This document shows positions 23,460 through 30,776 of a stretch of 64,000 nt of DNA, one piece after another. A program made the translations under genes and the position numbers. Each line of letters starts with the position of its first letter. Position 1 is the first letter of the stretch. The DNA lies in NCBI RefSeq assembly GCF_003725695.1, contig NZ_RJSE01000008.1:83801-147800 (forward strand), given 5' to 3'. The stretch comes from Nocardioides marmoriginsengisoli (GTDB lineage: Bacteria > Actinomycetota > Actinomycetes > Propionibacteriales > Nocardioidaceae). The notes beneath the pieces are model-generated. The model did not search any database. It saw nothing but the letters and a program-made list of their open reading frames with translations, and was not told the DNA's origin.

Positions 23460-24583
23460 CGGCGCTCCGGGTCGGTGACCGGGTCGCGGCCTTCGGCATG
23501 TTCGACCCACCACCGGCCCCCCGCGCGGGTGACGGCGTGCTCGGGTGCCGGCGCCCTGGTCTCGGCAACGACCTCCACCATGCTGACGTCGAGGAGGACC
23601 GCCTCCGGGGAGGCCAGCGCGGCGACCGCCTCGGCCGCGGCCCGCACGCCCACCACCGGGTCGGCGATCGCGTCCCCGACGGGGAGCAGGTCGTCGCCGT
23701 CGGGGACGACCAGGCCGGCCCGGGCAGCCACGTCGTCGCCGAATCCGACCGCGTCGCTGGCCCGACCGCACGCGGTGATCGAGAGCCAGCTCGTGCCGGC
23801 GGCGACCACGTCCTCGGCGACGACGCCGAGGTGGCGGAGGGCGCGCGGGCGGGACGCCTCCAGCACCAGGTCGGCCTCCCGGATCAGCGCGTGCAGCTGC
23901 TCCAGGTCGTGCTCCTCGGCGAGGTCGAGGGTGCGCTGCTCGTGGCCGTCGTGCAGCAGCGCGAAGAAGTCGGGAGGTCCGGATCTGGCCCCGTCGGGCC
24001 GGGTCCGGCTCTCGACCTTGACCACCCGCGCGCCGGTACGGCCGAGGAGGTGCGCGCAGAGCGGTCCGGCCCAGAGGCTGGTGAGGTCGACGACGAGCGG
24101 GCGCTCCCCGGGGCTGCGGGTGCCGTGGACGGAGGTGAGCACGGCCGGGCGGGTGCCGGGGCCGTGGCGGACCGCGCCTCCGGGCAGCCCGAGCAGCTCC
24201 ATCCGCTGCTCGATCTCCAGCGCTCGGGCCCCGGCGGCCCAGGAGCCGATGGCCGCCCACGGATCGTCGGCCGCGTCGGACTCGACGAGGGCCGGGATCA
24301 GCGCGACGTCGTCGGGGCGCGCCAGCGAGAGGGCGACGTGTCCGTCCTGCGCGGGCAGGATCCGCATCGCGCCGCCGCAGCTCCACGGCCCGCGCCGGGT
24401 GAGACCGGCGTACGCCGCCCGCTCACCGAGGAGGCCGGGGATCCGGAGGCCGAGGGCGGCGAGCTGCTCACGCACGATCGAGGCGGGCCGCGCCGCTGGC
24501 ACCAGGGGCGGGCCGTCGGGCCGTCCGGTGAGTGCCATCGCCCCGGAGCGCGCCCAGTCGGCGAGGTCACCGGGCGGGGGCAT
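23456..24583 (-). CDS. family III CoA-transferase (CaiB-like) with rearranged domain order
   Basis: The 375-residue protein has the CaiB cofactor segment VDLTSLWAGPLCAHLLGRTG and ARVVKVESRTRPDG, but at about residue 170 instead of near the N terminus. GFGDDVAARAGLVV near 290 holds the candidate catalytic aspartate. The first 165 residues (GAMALTGRPDGPP near 14-26) resemble the part that normally follows the aspartate motif, so the order looks permuted or derived from a tandem ancestor. It would move CoA between acids. It overlaps the crotonase end by 17 bp and the amidohydrolase start by 4 bp. Confidence 0.75.
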   Translation of the reverse strand: MPPPGDLADWARSGAMALTGRPDGPPLVPAARPASIVREQLAALGLRIPGLLGERAAYAGLTRRGPWSCGGAMRILPAQDGHVALSLARPDDVALIPALVESDAADDPWAAIGSWAAGARALEIEQRMELLGLPGGAVRHGPGTRPAVLTSVHGTRSPGERPLVVDLTSLWAGPLCAHLLGRTGARVVKVESRTRPDGARSGPPDFFALLHDGHEQRTLDLAEEHDLEQLHALIREADLVLEASRPRALRHLGVVAEDVVAAGTSWLSITACGRASDAVGFGDDVAARAGLVVPDGDDLLPVGDAIADPVVGVRAAAEAVAALASPEAVLLDVSMVEVVAETRAPAPEHAVTRAGGRWWVEHAEGRDPVTDPERR

Positions 24584-25535
24584 CGACCAGTCCCCACGCG
24601 AGTGCGGTCCCCAGGTCGAGGCGCCGACGGGTCAGGGCGAGCTGGGCGGTGCGCCAGCGTCCGACCCGGGCCGGGATGCTCGCCGTACCGCCGGCGCCGG
24701 GGACCAGCCCCATGCCGACCTCCGGCAGGTGGAACCAGGCGTCGTCGTCGGCCTCCACGCGGCCGGCGAATGCCGCGAGCTCGATCCCGGCCCCGACGCA
24801 GGCGCCGTGCAGCACCACCCGGGTCCGCGGCCGCAGCAGGTCCAGCGACCGGGCCGCTCCGGTGGTCACCCGGACCAGGTGCGCGACCGCCGGGTCGGTC
24901 GCCCGGCCGAACTCGGCCAGGTCCCCGCCGCTGCAGAACGACGGGCCGGCGCCGCGGAGCTCGACCCGCAGTTCGGGGTCGGCCCGTGCGACCGCCAGGG
25001 CGTCGCGCAGGGCGTCGCGCATCGCCGCCGAGTACGCGTTGTGGCGGGCGGGCCGGTTCAGGGTGATCGTGAGGACCTGACCGGTCCGCTCGACCAGGAC
25101 CGGGTCGTCGGTGTCCGCGCTGCCGGTGGCGGTGGTGCCGGCCAGCCAGTCGCGGAACTCGGCCCCGCCCTGGAGCGCGGAGTAGGCCAGTGATTCGGCG
25201 ACCAGCGCCGCGGGTGTGCTCGTCGCGCCGGTGCCGAGCAGGCCGGCGAGGGTGGTCGCCGCCACCGGGGCGACGCCGACGGTCCCGACGAGGTCGTCCA
25301 CCTCTCCCGGTGCCACCCAGCAGGTCAGGTACGGGAGCGCGGTCGCCGGCGGGTCGCCCTCGGTGACGCCGACGACAACGGCACCCGGGGTTGAGCTCGG
25401 TCGGAGGTCGTTCGGCGGCGGTCCGAGCCGGTCGAGGTCGAGGAGCAGGAGCGGACGCACCGGCCGGCCGTCAGGGTCGAGGTCGAGCACGGCGGCACCC
25501 GCGGCGAGGTCCTGCCAGGACGCCTCCATGCTCAT
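24567..25535 (-). CDS. enoyl-CoA hydratase/isomerase-family protein with N-terminal extension
   Basis: The 322-residue product has a crotonase domain from about residue 138: ITLNRPARHNAYSAAMRDAL, FCSGGDLAEFG, GACVGAGIELAAFAG and HLPEVGMGLVPGAGGT. The two candidate acidic residues of the crotonase site (E in GIELA and E in LPEVG) are present. The first 137 residues are not a recognised domain but contain EGDPPATALPYLTCWVA, faintly like a decayed half crotonase. Hydration or isomerisation of an enoyl-CoA is likely. The start has GGAGGAG upstream. It heads the unit with the CoA-transferase and amidohydrolase. Confidence 0.82.
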   Translation of the reverse strand: MSMEASWQDLAAGAAVLDLDPDGRPVRPLLLLDLDRLGPPPNDLRPSSTPGAVVVGVTEGDPPATALPYLTCWVAPGEVDDLVGTVGVAPVAATTLAGLLGTGATSTPAALVAESLAYSALQGGAEFRDWLAGTTATGSADTDDPVLVERTGQVLTITLNRPARHNAYSAAMRDALRDALAVARADPELRVELRGAGPSFCSGGDLAEFGRATDPAVAHLVRVTTGAARSLDLLRPRTRVVLHGACVGAGIELAAFAGRVEADDDAWFHLPEVGMGLVPGAGGTASIPARVGRWRTAQLALTRRRLDLGTALAWGLVDAPAR

Positions 25536-25615
25536 CTCTGGGCTCCTCCTCCGGGCTCCTCCTCTGGGCCGCACCTGGGTGCTGCTTCGGGGCGACGGTA
25601 CCGCTGCGAGCGCGG

Positions 25616-26683
25616 TCAGAGCCCTGCCGACGCGGCGACGGCATCGCGCAGGTCCTGGACCGGCCCGAGCAGGCTGACGTTGGCACGCGCTCGCCGGTAG
25701 AAGTGGTGGGCGACGTGCTCCCAGGTGAAGCCGATCCCGCCGTGCAGCTGGATCACCGCGTCGGTCGCCGCGAGCGCAGCGGTCCCGGCCTGCAGCGCGG
25801 CGGTGCTGACGAGGTCCTGCGGGTCGTCGCCGGCATCGAGAGCAGCGGCGGCCTGGTCGACGAGGGCCGCGGCCAGCTCGACCTCCAGGAGCACCTCGGT
25901 GCAGCGGTGCTTGACGGCCTGGAAGGAGCCGATCGCGGCGCCGAACTGGTGCCGGATGCCGACGTACTCGACGGTGACCGCCAGGCTGCGGCGGGCGAGT
26001 CCGACCTGATCGGCGGCCAGTGCCAGCCGCGACCAGCGCAGCGAGTCGGCGAGCGCCTGCCGGGCGGCCTCTCCGCTGAGGAGGACGGTGGCGGGGGTGT
26101 CGGCGAACACGACGCTGCCGACCGAACGGGAGAGGTCGAGCACGCTGCGCTCGGCAACGGCGAGGCCGGGCGCCGTACCGTCGACGACGCAGACGGCGGA
26201 CCGGCCGTCGTACGTAGCCTGCACCAGCAGCACGTCGGCGCCGGGAGCGTCGAGGGCGGCGGTGACCGTGCCGGTGAGCCGGGTCGTTCCGGAGGCGTCG
26301 TCGGCGACGACCGCGTCCCGGGAGCTCGGCACCACGGCGATCCGCCGGGAGCCCGTGGCGGTGTCGGTGCGGAGGCCGTCCACCAGCGCGGCGTCGAGGT
26401 CGGCCGCGCGGAGCAGGGCCGCCGCGGCGACCGCGTGCGAGAGGAACGGGACCCGGACCGCGGCGCCGCCGATCTCCTCGGCGACCGCGACGAGCTCGCG
26501 GGCGCCCAGGCCGAGCCCTCCGTGCGCCTCGGGGACGAGGAGTCCGTCCACCCCGACCTGGTCCACGAGCAGGGCCCAGGTGCCGGCATCCCCGGTCCCC
26601 GGCTCGGTGCGGCTCAGCGCGGCACGGACCGTGGCGCGGAGGTCCTCGACGAGTTCCTGCTGCTCCGGGGTCGCGCTGCTCAT
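25616..26683 (-). CDS. acyl-CoA dehydrogenase
   Basis: A 355-residue flavoprotein, short for the family, as are some paired FadE subunits of actinobacterial steroid degradation. Visible marks are LLVPEAHGGLGLGARELV, the dimer and flavin region RHQFGAAIGSFQAVKHRCTEV and the C-terminal QLHGGIGFTWEHVAHHFYRRA. In FadE28/29-type enzymes two such chains form a heterotetramer; here no second subunit is adjacent, though the fragment at 1-207 could be a distant partner. It lies 80 bp upstream of the crotonase gene on the same strand and probably co-transcribed with it. Confidence 0.87.
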   Translation of the reverse strand: MSSATPEQQELVEDLRATVRAALSRTEPGTGDAGTWALLVDQVGVDGLLVPEAHGGLGLGARELVAVAEEIGGAAVRVPFLSHAVAAAALLRAADLDAALVDGLRTDTATGSRRIAVVPSSRDAVVADDASGTTRLTGTVTAALDAPGADVLLVQATYDGRSAVCVVDGTAPGLAVAERSVLDLSRSVGSVVFADTPATVLLSGEAARQALADSLRWSRLALAADQVGLARRSLAVTVEYVGIRHQFGAAIGSFQAVKHRCTEVLLEVELAAALVDQAAAALDAGDDPQDLVSTAALQAGTAALAATDAVIQLHGGIGFTWEHVAHHFYRRARANVSLLGPVQDLRDAVAASAGL

Positions 26684-26715
26684 GCGACAGAGTCTCGCAC
26701 AACTGCCGGGCTATG

Positions 26716-26730
26716 GTTGACTTAGTTAAC
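26716..26730. promoter_or_regulatory. imperfect inverted repeat in divergent gap
   Basis: GTTGACTTAGTTAAC has arms GTTGAC/GTTAAC (five of six paired) and lies between the divergent acyl-CoA dehydrogenase and esterase genes. It includes a -35-like TTGACT. It lacks the TGATT core of the other elements. Confidence 0.35.
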
Positions 26731-26753
26731 TCTTTGAGAGGAGGCGGTCGCCG

Positions 26754-28037
26754 ATGACGTCGCTGCTGCGCACCGGGCTGGCCTGGGCGGCCGTCGCCGC
26801 CGCGGCCCGGTCGGCACGGCCCGCTCAGGTCCTCGGGAAGCCGTTCACCGGGCCCGTCGAGGCGCTGCCGGTGGTGCCGACCGAGGTGGTCGGCCTGCTC
26901 GCCTCCGAGCTCCCGCTGCACACCGCCGGCCTGGTGGCGGCCACCACCGCGTCGGCGCTCCTCCGCGGAGGTCCTCCACGGAGCGTCGCCGACCGCCTGG
27001 GCGCCGGTCTCGCCGTCGCCGGCGGCGTCGCGCTGCTCGGTGCCCAGCGCCAGCAGCAGGCCTCCGGCCGGGTGCTCGAGGAGGCACTCCGGGCCGGGCT
27101 CGGAGAGCACTACCGCGACCACCTGCCCGCCGACGGGAGGGCACCCGACCGGGTCCCGCTGACCCGGCGGCAGGTGCTGCTCCCGCGGTTCACCGAACGC
27201 GCCGGCTACCTGCGCGCCCAGGACCTGTCCTACGGCGACGCCGGTCGCCGCAACCACCTCGACATCTGGTCGCGGACCGACCTCCCGGTCGACGGCCGGG
27301 CTCCCGTCCTGATCCAGGTCCACGGCAGTGCCTGGGTGGCCGGGAGCAAGCGCGGGCAGGGCTACCCGCTGATGAGCCTGCTGGCGCGGCGCGGCTGGGT
27401 CTGCGTCGCGATCAACTACCGGCTCGCCCCCGCGGCCCGGTGGCCGGCGCACATCATCGACGTCAAGCGGGCGATCGCCTGGGTGAAGCAGGAGATCGCG
27501 GCGTACGGCGGGGACCCGGAGTTCGTCGCGATCACCGGCGGTTCCGCGGGAGGCCACCTGAGCGCCCTCGCCGCGCTCAGCGCCAACGCGCCGGTGTTCC
27601 AGCCCGGCTTCGAGGAGGCGGACACGTCGGTGGTCGCGGGCGTGCCGCTCTACGGGGTGTACGACCTGATCGATCGCCACGGGGACTCGCCCAAGAGCCA
27701 GGAGGAATTCTGGCGCCGGCTCGTCCTCGGGCAGTCCCGGGACGAGGCGTTCGCGATCTACGACCAGGGCTCGCCGCTCTCCTGGATCGGTCCGGACGCG
27801 CCGCCGCTCTTCGTCCTGCACGGCGCCGAGGACACCTTCACCGCACCGGCGCAGGCGGGTACCTTCGCGTCGTCGCTGCGCGCCGTCTCCCGGCAGCCGG
27901 TGGTGCACGCCGAGCTGCCGGGGACGCACCACTGCTGGGACCTGCTCCCGAGCCTGCGCACGGCGTACACCGTGCACGCGATCGACCGATTCCTCGCCTA
28001 CGTCCGCGCCACCCGGCGCGAGGGGGAGCACCGATGA
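26754..28037 (+). CDS. alpha/beta hydrolase (esterase) with N-terminal hydrophobic region
   Basis: The 427-residue product starts with hydrophobic segments (about residues 5-20, 45-66 and 80-97) that may anchor it, followed by an HSL-type hydrolase. The oxyanion motif is HGSAW where HGGGW is usual, the nucleophile is S264 in GGSAGGH, and HGAEDTF and GTHHCWD supply the acid and histidine. It probably cleaves a carboxylic ester. GAGGAGG precedes the ATG. The SDR at 28048 follows after 10 bp, and AAGGAG for that gene overlaps this stop, so the two are coupled. Confidence 0.84.
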   Translation: MTSLLRTGLAWAAVAAAARSARPAQVLGKPFTGPVEALPVVPTEVVGLLASELPLHTAGLVAATTASALLRGGPPRSVADRLGAGLAVAGGVALLGAQRQQQASGRVLEEALRAGLGEHYRDHLPADGRAPDRVPLTRRQVLLPRFTERAGYLRAQDLSYGDAGRRNHLDIWSRTDLPVDGRAPVLIQVHGSAWVAGSKRGQGYPLMSLLARRGWVCVAINYRLAPAARWPAHIIDVKRAIAWVKQEIAAYGGDPEFVAITGGSAGGHLSALAALSANAPVFQPGFEEADTSVVAGVPLYGVYDLIDRHGDSPKSQEEFWRRLVLGQSRDEAFAIYDQGSPLSWIGPDAPPLFVLHGAEDTFTAPAQAGTFASSLRAVSRQPVVHAELPGTHHCWDLLPSLRTAYTVHAIDRFLAYVRATRREGEHR

Positions 28038-28047
28038 AGGAGTGCCG

Positions 28048-28881
28048 ATGGACCTCGGACTGACCGGACGGGTCGCCGTCGTGATCGGCGCCACCCAGGG
28101 GATGGGGCGCGCGATCGCGATCCGGCTCGCGGCCGAGGGCGCCCACGTCGTGGTGTGCTCGCGCGGTCGTGAGGAGGGCGACGAGGACTACCGGTACGCC
28201 CCGAAGGCGGGTCTCGAAGCGGTCGCGGACGAGGCCCGCGCCGCGGGGGCCGCGTCGGCCACGGCCTTCGGCGCCGACCTCACCTCGGCCGGGCAGGCCG
28301 AGGCCCTGGTCGCCGCTGTCGAGGCCGAGCACGGCCGCCTCGACGTGCTGGTGAACACCGTCGGCCTCTGCGAGCTGGGGGAGTCGGCCCTCGAGCCGGA
28401 CGACCGCTGGGACCGCGCCTACCAGTCGGTGCTGATGACCTCGGTGCGCGCCTGCCGGGCCGGCATCCCGTTGATGCTGAGGTCGGGCGGCGGCGCGATC
28501 GTGACCACCTCGGCGATGTCGATGCGGCACTTCGTCCCGCGGATCGCGCACTACTCGGCGCAGAAGGCCGCACTCGCGCACTTCACCAAGAACCTCGCCC
28601 GCGAGTTCGGCCCGCAGGGCATCCGGGCGAACTCCGTCCTTCCCGGGATGATCGTCAACGAGCAGATCGCCGAGAAGCGCCGGCTCTGGATGGCGGAGAC
28701 CGGCGGGACCGAGGCCGACTACTTCGCGGACGCCAACAGCCGCTGGCACCAGGCGACCTGGGGCACCCGCCTCGGCGTCCCGGACGACGTCGCCGACGCG
28801 GTGGCGTTCCTCGCCTCGGAGCGGGCGAGCTACGTCAACGGCGTGCTGCTCAACGTGGACGGCGGCTCGGAGTACCTCTGA
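28048..28881 (+). CDS. short-chain dehydrogenase/reductase
   Basis: A 277-residue classical SDR with IGATQGMG near residues 12-19, a long insertion after the second strand (SRGREEGDEDYRYAPKAG), NTVG, the serine strand IVTTSAMSM and YSAQK. The C-terminal VNGVLLNVDGG is typical. The ATG at 28048 has AAGGAG six bases upstream, better than the in-frame GTG at 28042. It probably works on the alcohol freed by the preceding esterase, but that link is contextual only. Confidence 0.88.
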   Translation: MDLGLTGRVAVVIGATQGMGRAIAIRLAAEGAHVVVCSRGREEGDEDYRYAPKAGLEAVADEARAAGAASATAFGADLTSAGQAEALVAAVEAEHGRLDVLVNTVGLCELGESALEPDDRWDRAYQSVLMTSVRACRAGIPLMLRSGGGAIVTTSAMSMRHFVPRIAHYSAQKAALAHFTKNLAREFGPQGIRANSVLPGMIVNEQIAEKRRLWMAETGGTEADYFADANSRWHQATWGTRLGVPDDVADAVAFLASERASYVNGVLLNVDGGSEYL

Positions 28882-28888
28882 GCCCGGT

Positions 28889-29299
28889 TCAGGGGCGGGC
28901 GGTGCGCTCGGGCAGGGCCAGCCAGACCGCGATCACCAGGGTCGCGGCCAGGGTGCCGAGCTCGCCGATCTTGTCGAACGTCGTCAGCCCGTCGAGGTGG
29001 CGGACGTGGAAGTACAGGTGCGGGGCGCTGAACACGGCCCAGATCGCGCCGGCCATCCGGCAGGTGCGGAGGTCGCCCCAGGCGAGGGCGAGCACGGCGG
29101 CCGCGGTCAGCGCCAGGTACGCGGCGCCGACGTCGGTCACGAAGTGCTCGTTGTACGGGCCGGTGACGGCGGTCCAGTGATGGCCGAAGCCGGGGAAGGA
29201 GTCGTAGAACGAGCGCGGGCCGACCAGCGCCCAGGCGCCCACGAAGAAGCCGGACGCCGCCAGCACGAGCAGGCCGGCCCGGCGGCCGGTGCCGGTCAC
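28889..29299 (-). CDS. small four-helix membrane protein
   Basis: A 136-residue hypothetical membrane protein with four hydrophobic segments (LLVLAASGFFVGAWALV, AYLALTAAAVLALAW, MAGAIWAVFSAPHLYFH, LAATLVIAVWLAL). PRSFYDSFPGFGHHW and HLYFHVRHLDG add conserved-looking histidines. I do not know its function. The GTG at 29299 overlaps the TGA of the upstream NmrA-like gene (GTGA) and has GGAG upstream, which fits better than the longer start at 29317. It is the second gene of a coupled pair. Confidence 0.75.
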   Translation of the reverse strand: MTGTGRRAGLLVLAASGFFVGAWALVGPRSFYDSFPGFGHHWTAVTGPYNEHFVTDVGAAYLALTAAAVLALAWGDLRTCRMAGAIWAVFSAPHLYFHVRHLDGLTTFDKIGELGTLAATLVIAVWLALPERTARP

Positions 29300-30039
29300 G
29301 ACTGCTCCGCGAGCCACTGGTCGAAGGTCTGGGTGCCGACCGTTCCGGGATCGTCCGGGATCAGCGCCCCGCCGCGCATCGCCCGACCGGCCTTGCCGGG
29401 AAGCGGGGCCGGGACCACCAGCCGGCGGGACCCGCGCCGACGCAGCAGCCGCCGGGTCATCTCCGGGACGCTCAGCTCCTCCGGGCCGCGGACGTCGCCG
29501 GCCCGGCCCTGCGGTGCCCCGGTCGCGATCCCGGCCAGCAGCGCCGCGACCTCGCCGGCGGCGATCGGCGCCGCCTGCATCACCGGGGCGAACACGACCG
29601 GGCCGAAGCCGGAGCGGTCGATCATCTGGTCCGCGAACTCGTGGAACTGGGTGGCCCGGATGATCGTCGAGGGCACCGGGGCGTCCTCGACGAGCCGCTC
29701 CTGCGCGACCTTGCCGACGTAGTAGCCGAACGGGGTCACGTCGATGCCGACGATCGAGAGCAGCACGTGGTGCCGGACGCCGGCCGCCCGGCCGGCGTCG
29801 AGCAGGGTGCCGGTGGTCCGGGTGAAGAACTCGGTGGCCGGACCGCCTCGGGTGGTCGCGATGCTGGTGACGTCGACGACGGCGTCGACGCCGTCGAGCC
29901 GGCCCGCCAGGCCGTCGCCGGTCAGCAGGTCGACCCCGGCGCCGCGAGCGAGCACGACGGGTTCGTGGCCGGCTGCCGCGAGCTGGTCGACGAGGACGGA
30001 CCCGACTACTCCGGTGCCCCCGGCGACGGCGATCTTCAT
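29296..30039 (-). CDS. NAD(P)-binding atypical SDR (NmrA-like)
   Basis: The 247-residue protein opens with the dinucleotide motif AVAGGTGVVGSVL (residues 4-16), has DAVVDVTSIATT, YYVGKVAQERLV (candidate Tyr/Lys) and the substrate-side TIIRATQFHEF. This is the layout of atypical SDRs such as NmrA-like and NAD-dependent epimerase-like proteins, which serve as reductases or redox sensors. It is divergent from the SOS operon and overlaps the small membrane protein gene. Confidence 0.82.
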   Translation of the reverse strand: MKIAVAGGTGVVGSVLVDQLAAAGHEPVVLARGAGVDLLTGDGLAGRLDGVDAVVDVTSIATTRGGPATEFFTRTTGTLLDAGRAAGVRHHVLLSIVGIDVTPFGYYVGKVAQERLVEDAPVPSTIIRATQFHEFADQMIDRSGFGPVVFAPVMQAAPIAAGEVAALLAGIATGAPQGRAGDVRGPEELSVPEMTRRLLRRRGSRRLVVPAPLPGKAGRAMRGGALIPDDPGTVGTQTFDQWLAEQS

Positions 30040-30053
30040 GGGGACAGTCTGCC

Positions 30054-30083
30054 TTGACTTGATTCGAACATGTGTTCGATCAT
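30054..30083 (+). promoter_or_regulatory. SOS promoter with perfect LexA box
   Basis: TCGAACATGTGTTCGA at 30064-30079 is a perfect actinobacterial SOS box (TCGAAC, four bases, GTTCGA). A -35 box TTGACT is at 30054-30059 and a -10-like GATCAT at 30078-30083, so LexA would sit inside the promoter. The predicted start point falls on the imuA' ATG at 30090. Confidence 0.88.
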
Positions 30084-30089
30084 GGGGAG

Positions 30090-30776
30090 ATGTCCGCACC
30101 CATCGTCCTCGCTCCCCGTGAGCAGACGCTCCAGCAGCTCCAGGAGCGGATCCGGGGCATGCAGGACGGGGTTCCCCGGGTGCCGCTCCCGACGCACCCG
30201 GTCCTCGACGGGCTGCTCCAGCTGCGCACCGGAGGCGCCTACGAGGTCGATCGCGCCAGCCTGGGGATGGCGCTGCTGGCGACGCCGTCGGCGGAGGGTT
30301 CCTGGGTGGCCGTGGTCGGTGCTCCCGACTTCGGGGTCGAGGCGGCCGCCGAGCTGGGCGTCGACCTGACTCGGACGGTGCTCGTCCCGGACCCGGGCGA
30401 GCACTGGCTGGAGACCACGGCCGCCCTGGTCGACGTGGTCGGGGTGGTGCTGCTCCGGCCCCCGGTCGGGGTGACCGAGCGGACCGCGAGCCGGATCGCG
30501 GCCCGGCTGCGGAAGCGGTCCGCGGCACTGATCGTCCAGGGGGAGTGGCCGGGTGCCGAGGCGCGGATCAGCCTGCGCTCCTCGGCTTGGTCCGGAGCGG
30601 TCGCCGGTCACGGCCGGTTGCGGAGCCGGCGGGTGGTGCTGGGGGTCCAGCGCGGCTCGGCGCCGGTCCGGGAGGTCGAGCTGTGGTTCCCCTCGGCCGA
30701 GGGGCCGGTGGTCAGGATCGAGTACGGCGTCGAGCGGCCTGCTCTTGACGCGCCGCGGATGGAGGCACTGGCATGA
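30090..30776 (+). CDS. imuA': ImuA'-like mutasome accessory protein
   Basis: A 228-residue protein placed first in the imuA'-imuB-dnaE2 operon. It contains a degenerate RecA/SulA-like core: YEVDRASLGMALLATPSAEGSW, then VAVVGAPDFGVEAA and VVGVVLLRPP. Mycobacterial ImuA' works with ImuB and DnaE2 in damage-induced mutagenesis. An in-frame GTG at 30072 lies inside the LexA box and cannot be the start if LexA acts there. The ATG at 30090 has GGGGAG directly abutting, too close for a ribosome site, so the mRNA may be leaderless. Its ATGA overlap couples it to imuB. Confidence 0.82.
   Translation: MSAPIVLAPREQTLQQLQERIRGMQDGVPRVPLPTHPVLDGLLQLRTGGAYEVDRASLGMALLATPSAEGSWVAVVGAPDFGVEAAAELGVDLTRTVLVPDPGEHWLETTAALVDVVGVVLLRPPVGVTERTASRIAARLRKRSAALIVQGEWPGAEARISLRSSAWSGAVAGHGRLRSRRVVLGVQRGSAPVREVELWFPSAEGPVVRIEYGVERPALDAPRMEALA

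Noticed and set aside
1-30039. Recent horizontal transfer or an integrated mobile element carrying the island
   Set aside because: No integrase, transposase, flanking repeat or tRNA target site was seen, and base use looks like the rest of the window.
30072-30089. Upstream GTG start for imuA'
   Set aside because: The codon lies inside the LexA box and the predicted -10 region, so it would precede the transcription start.
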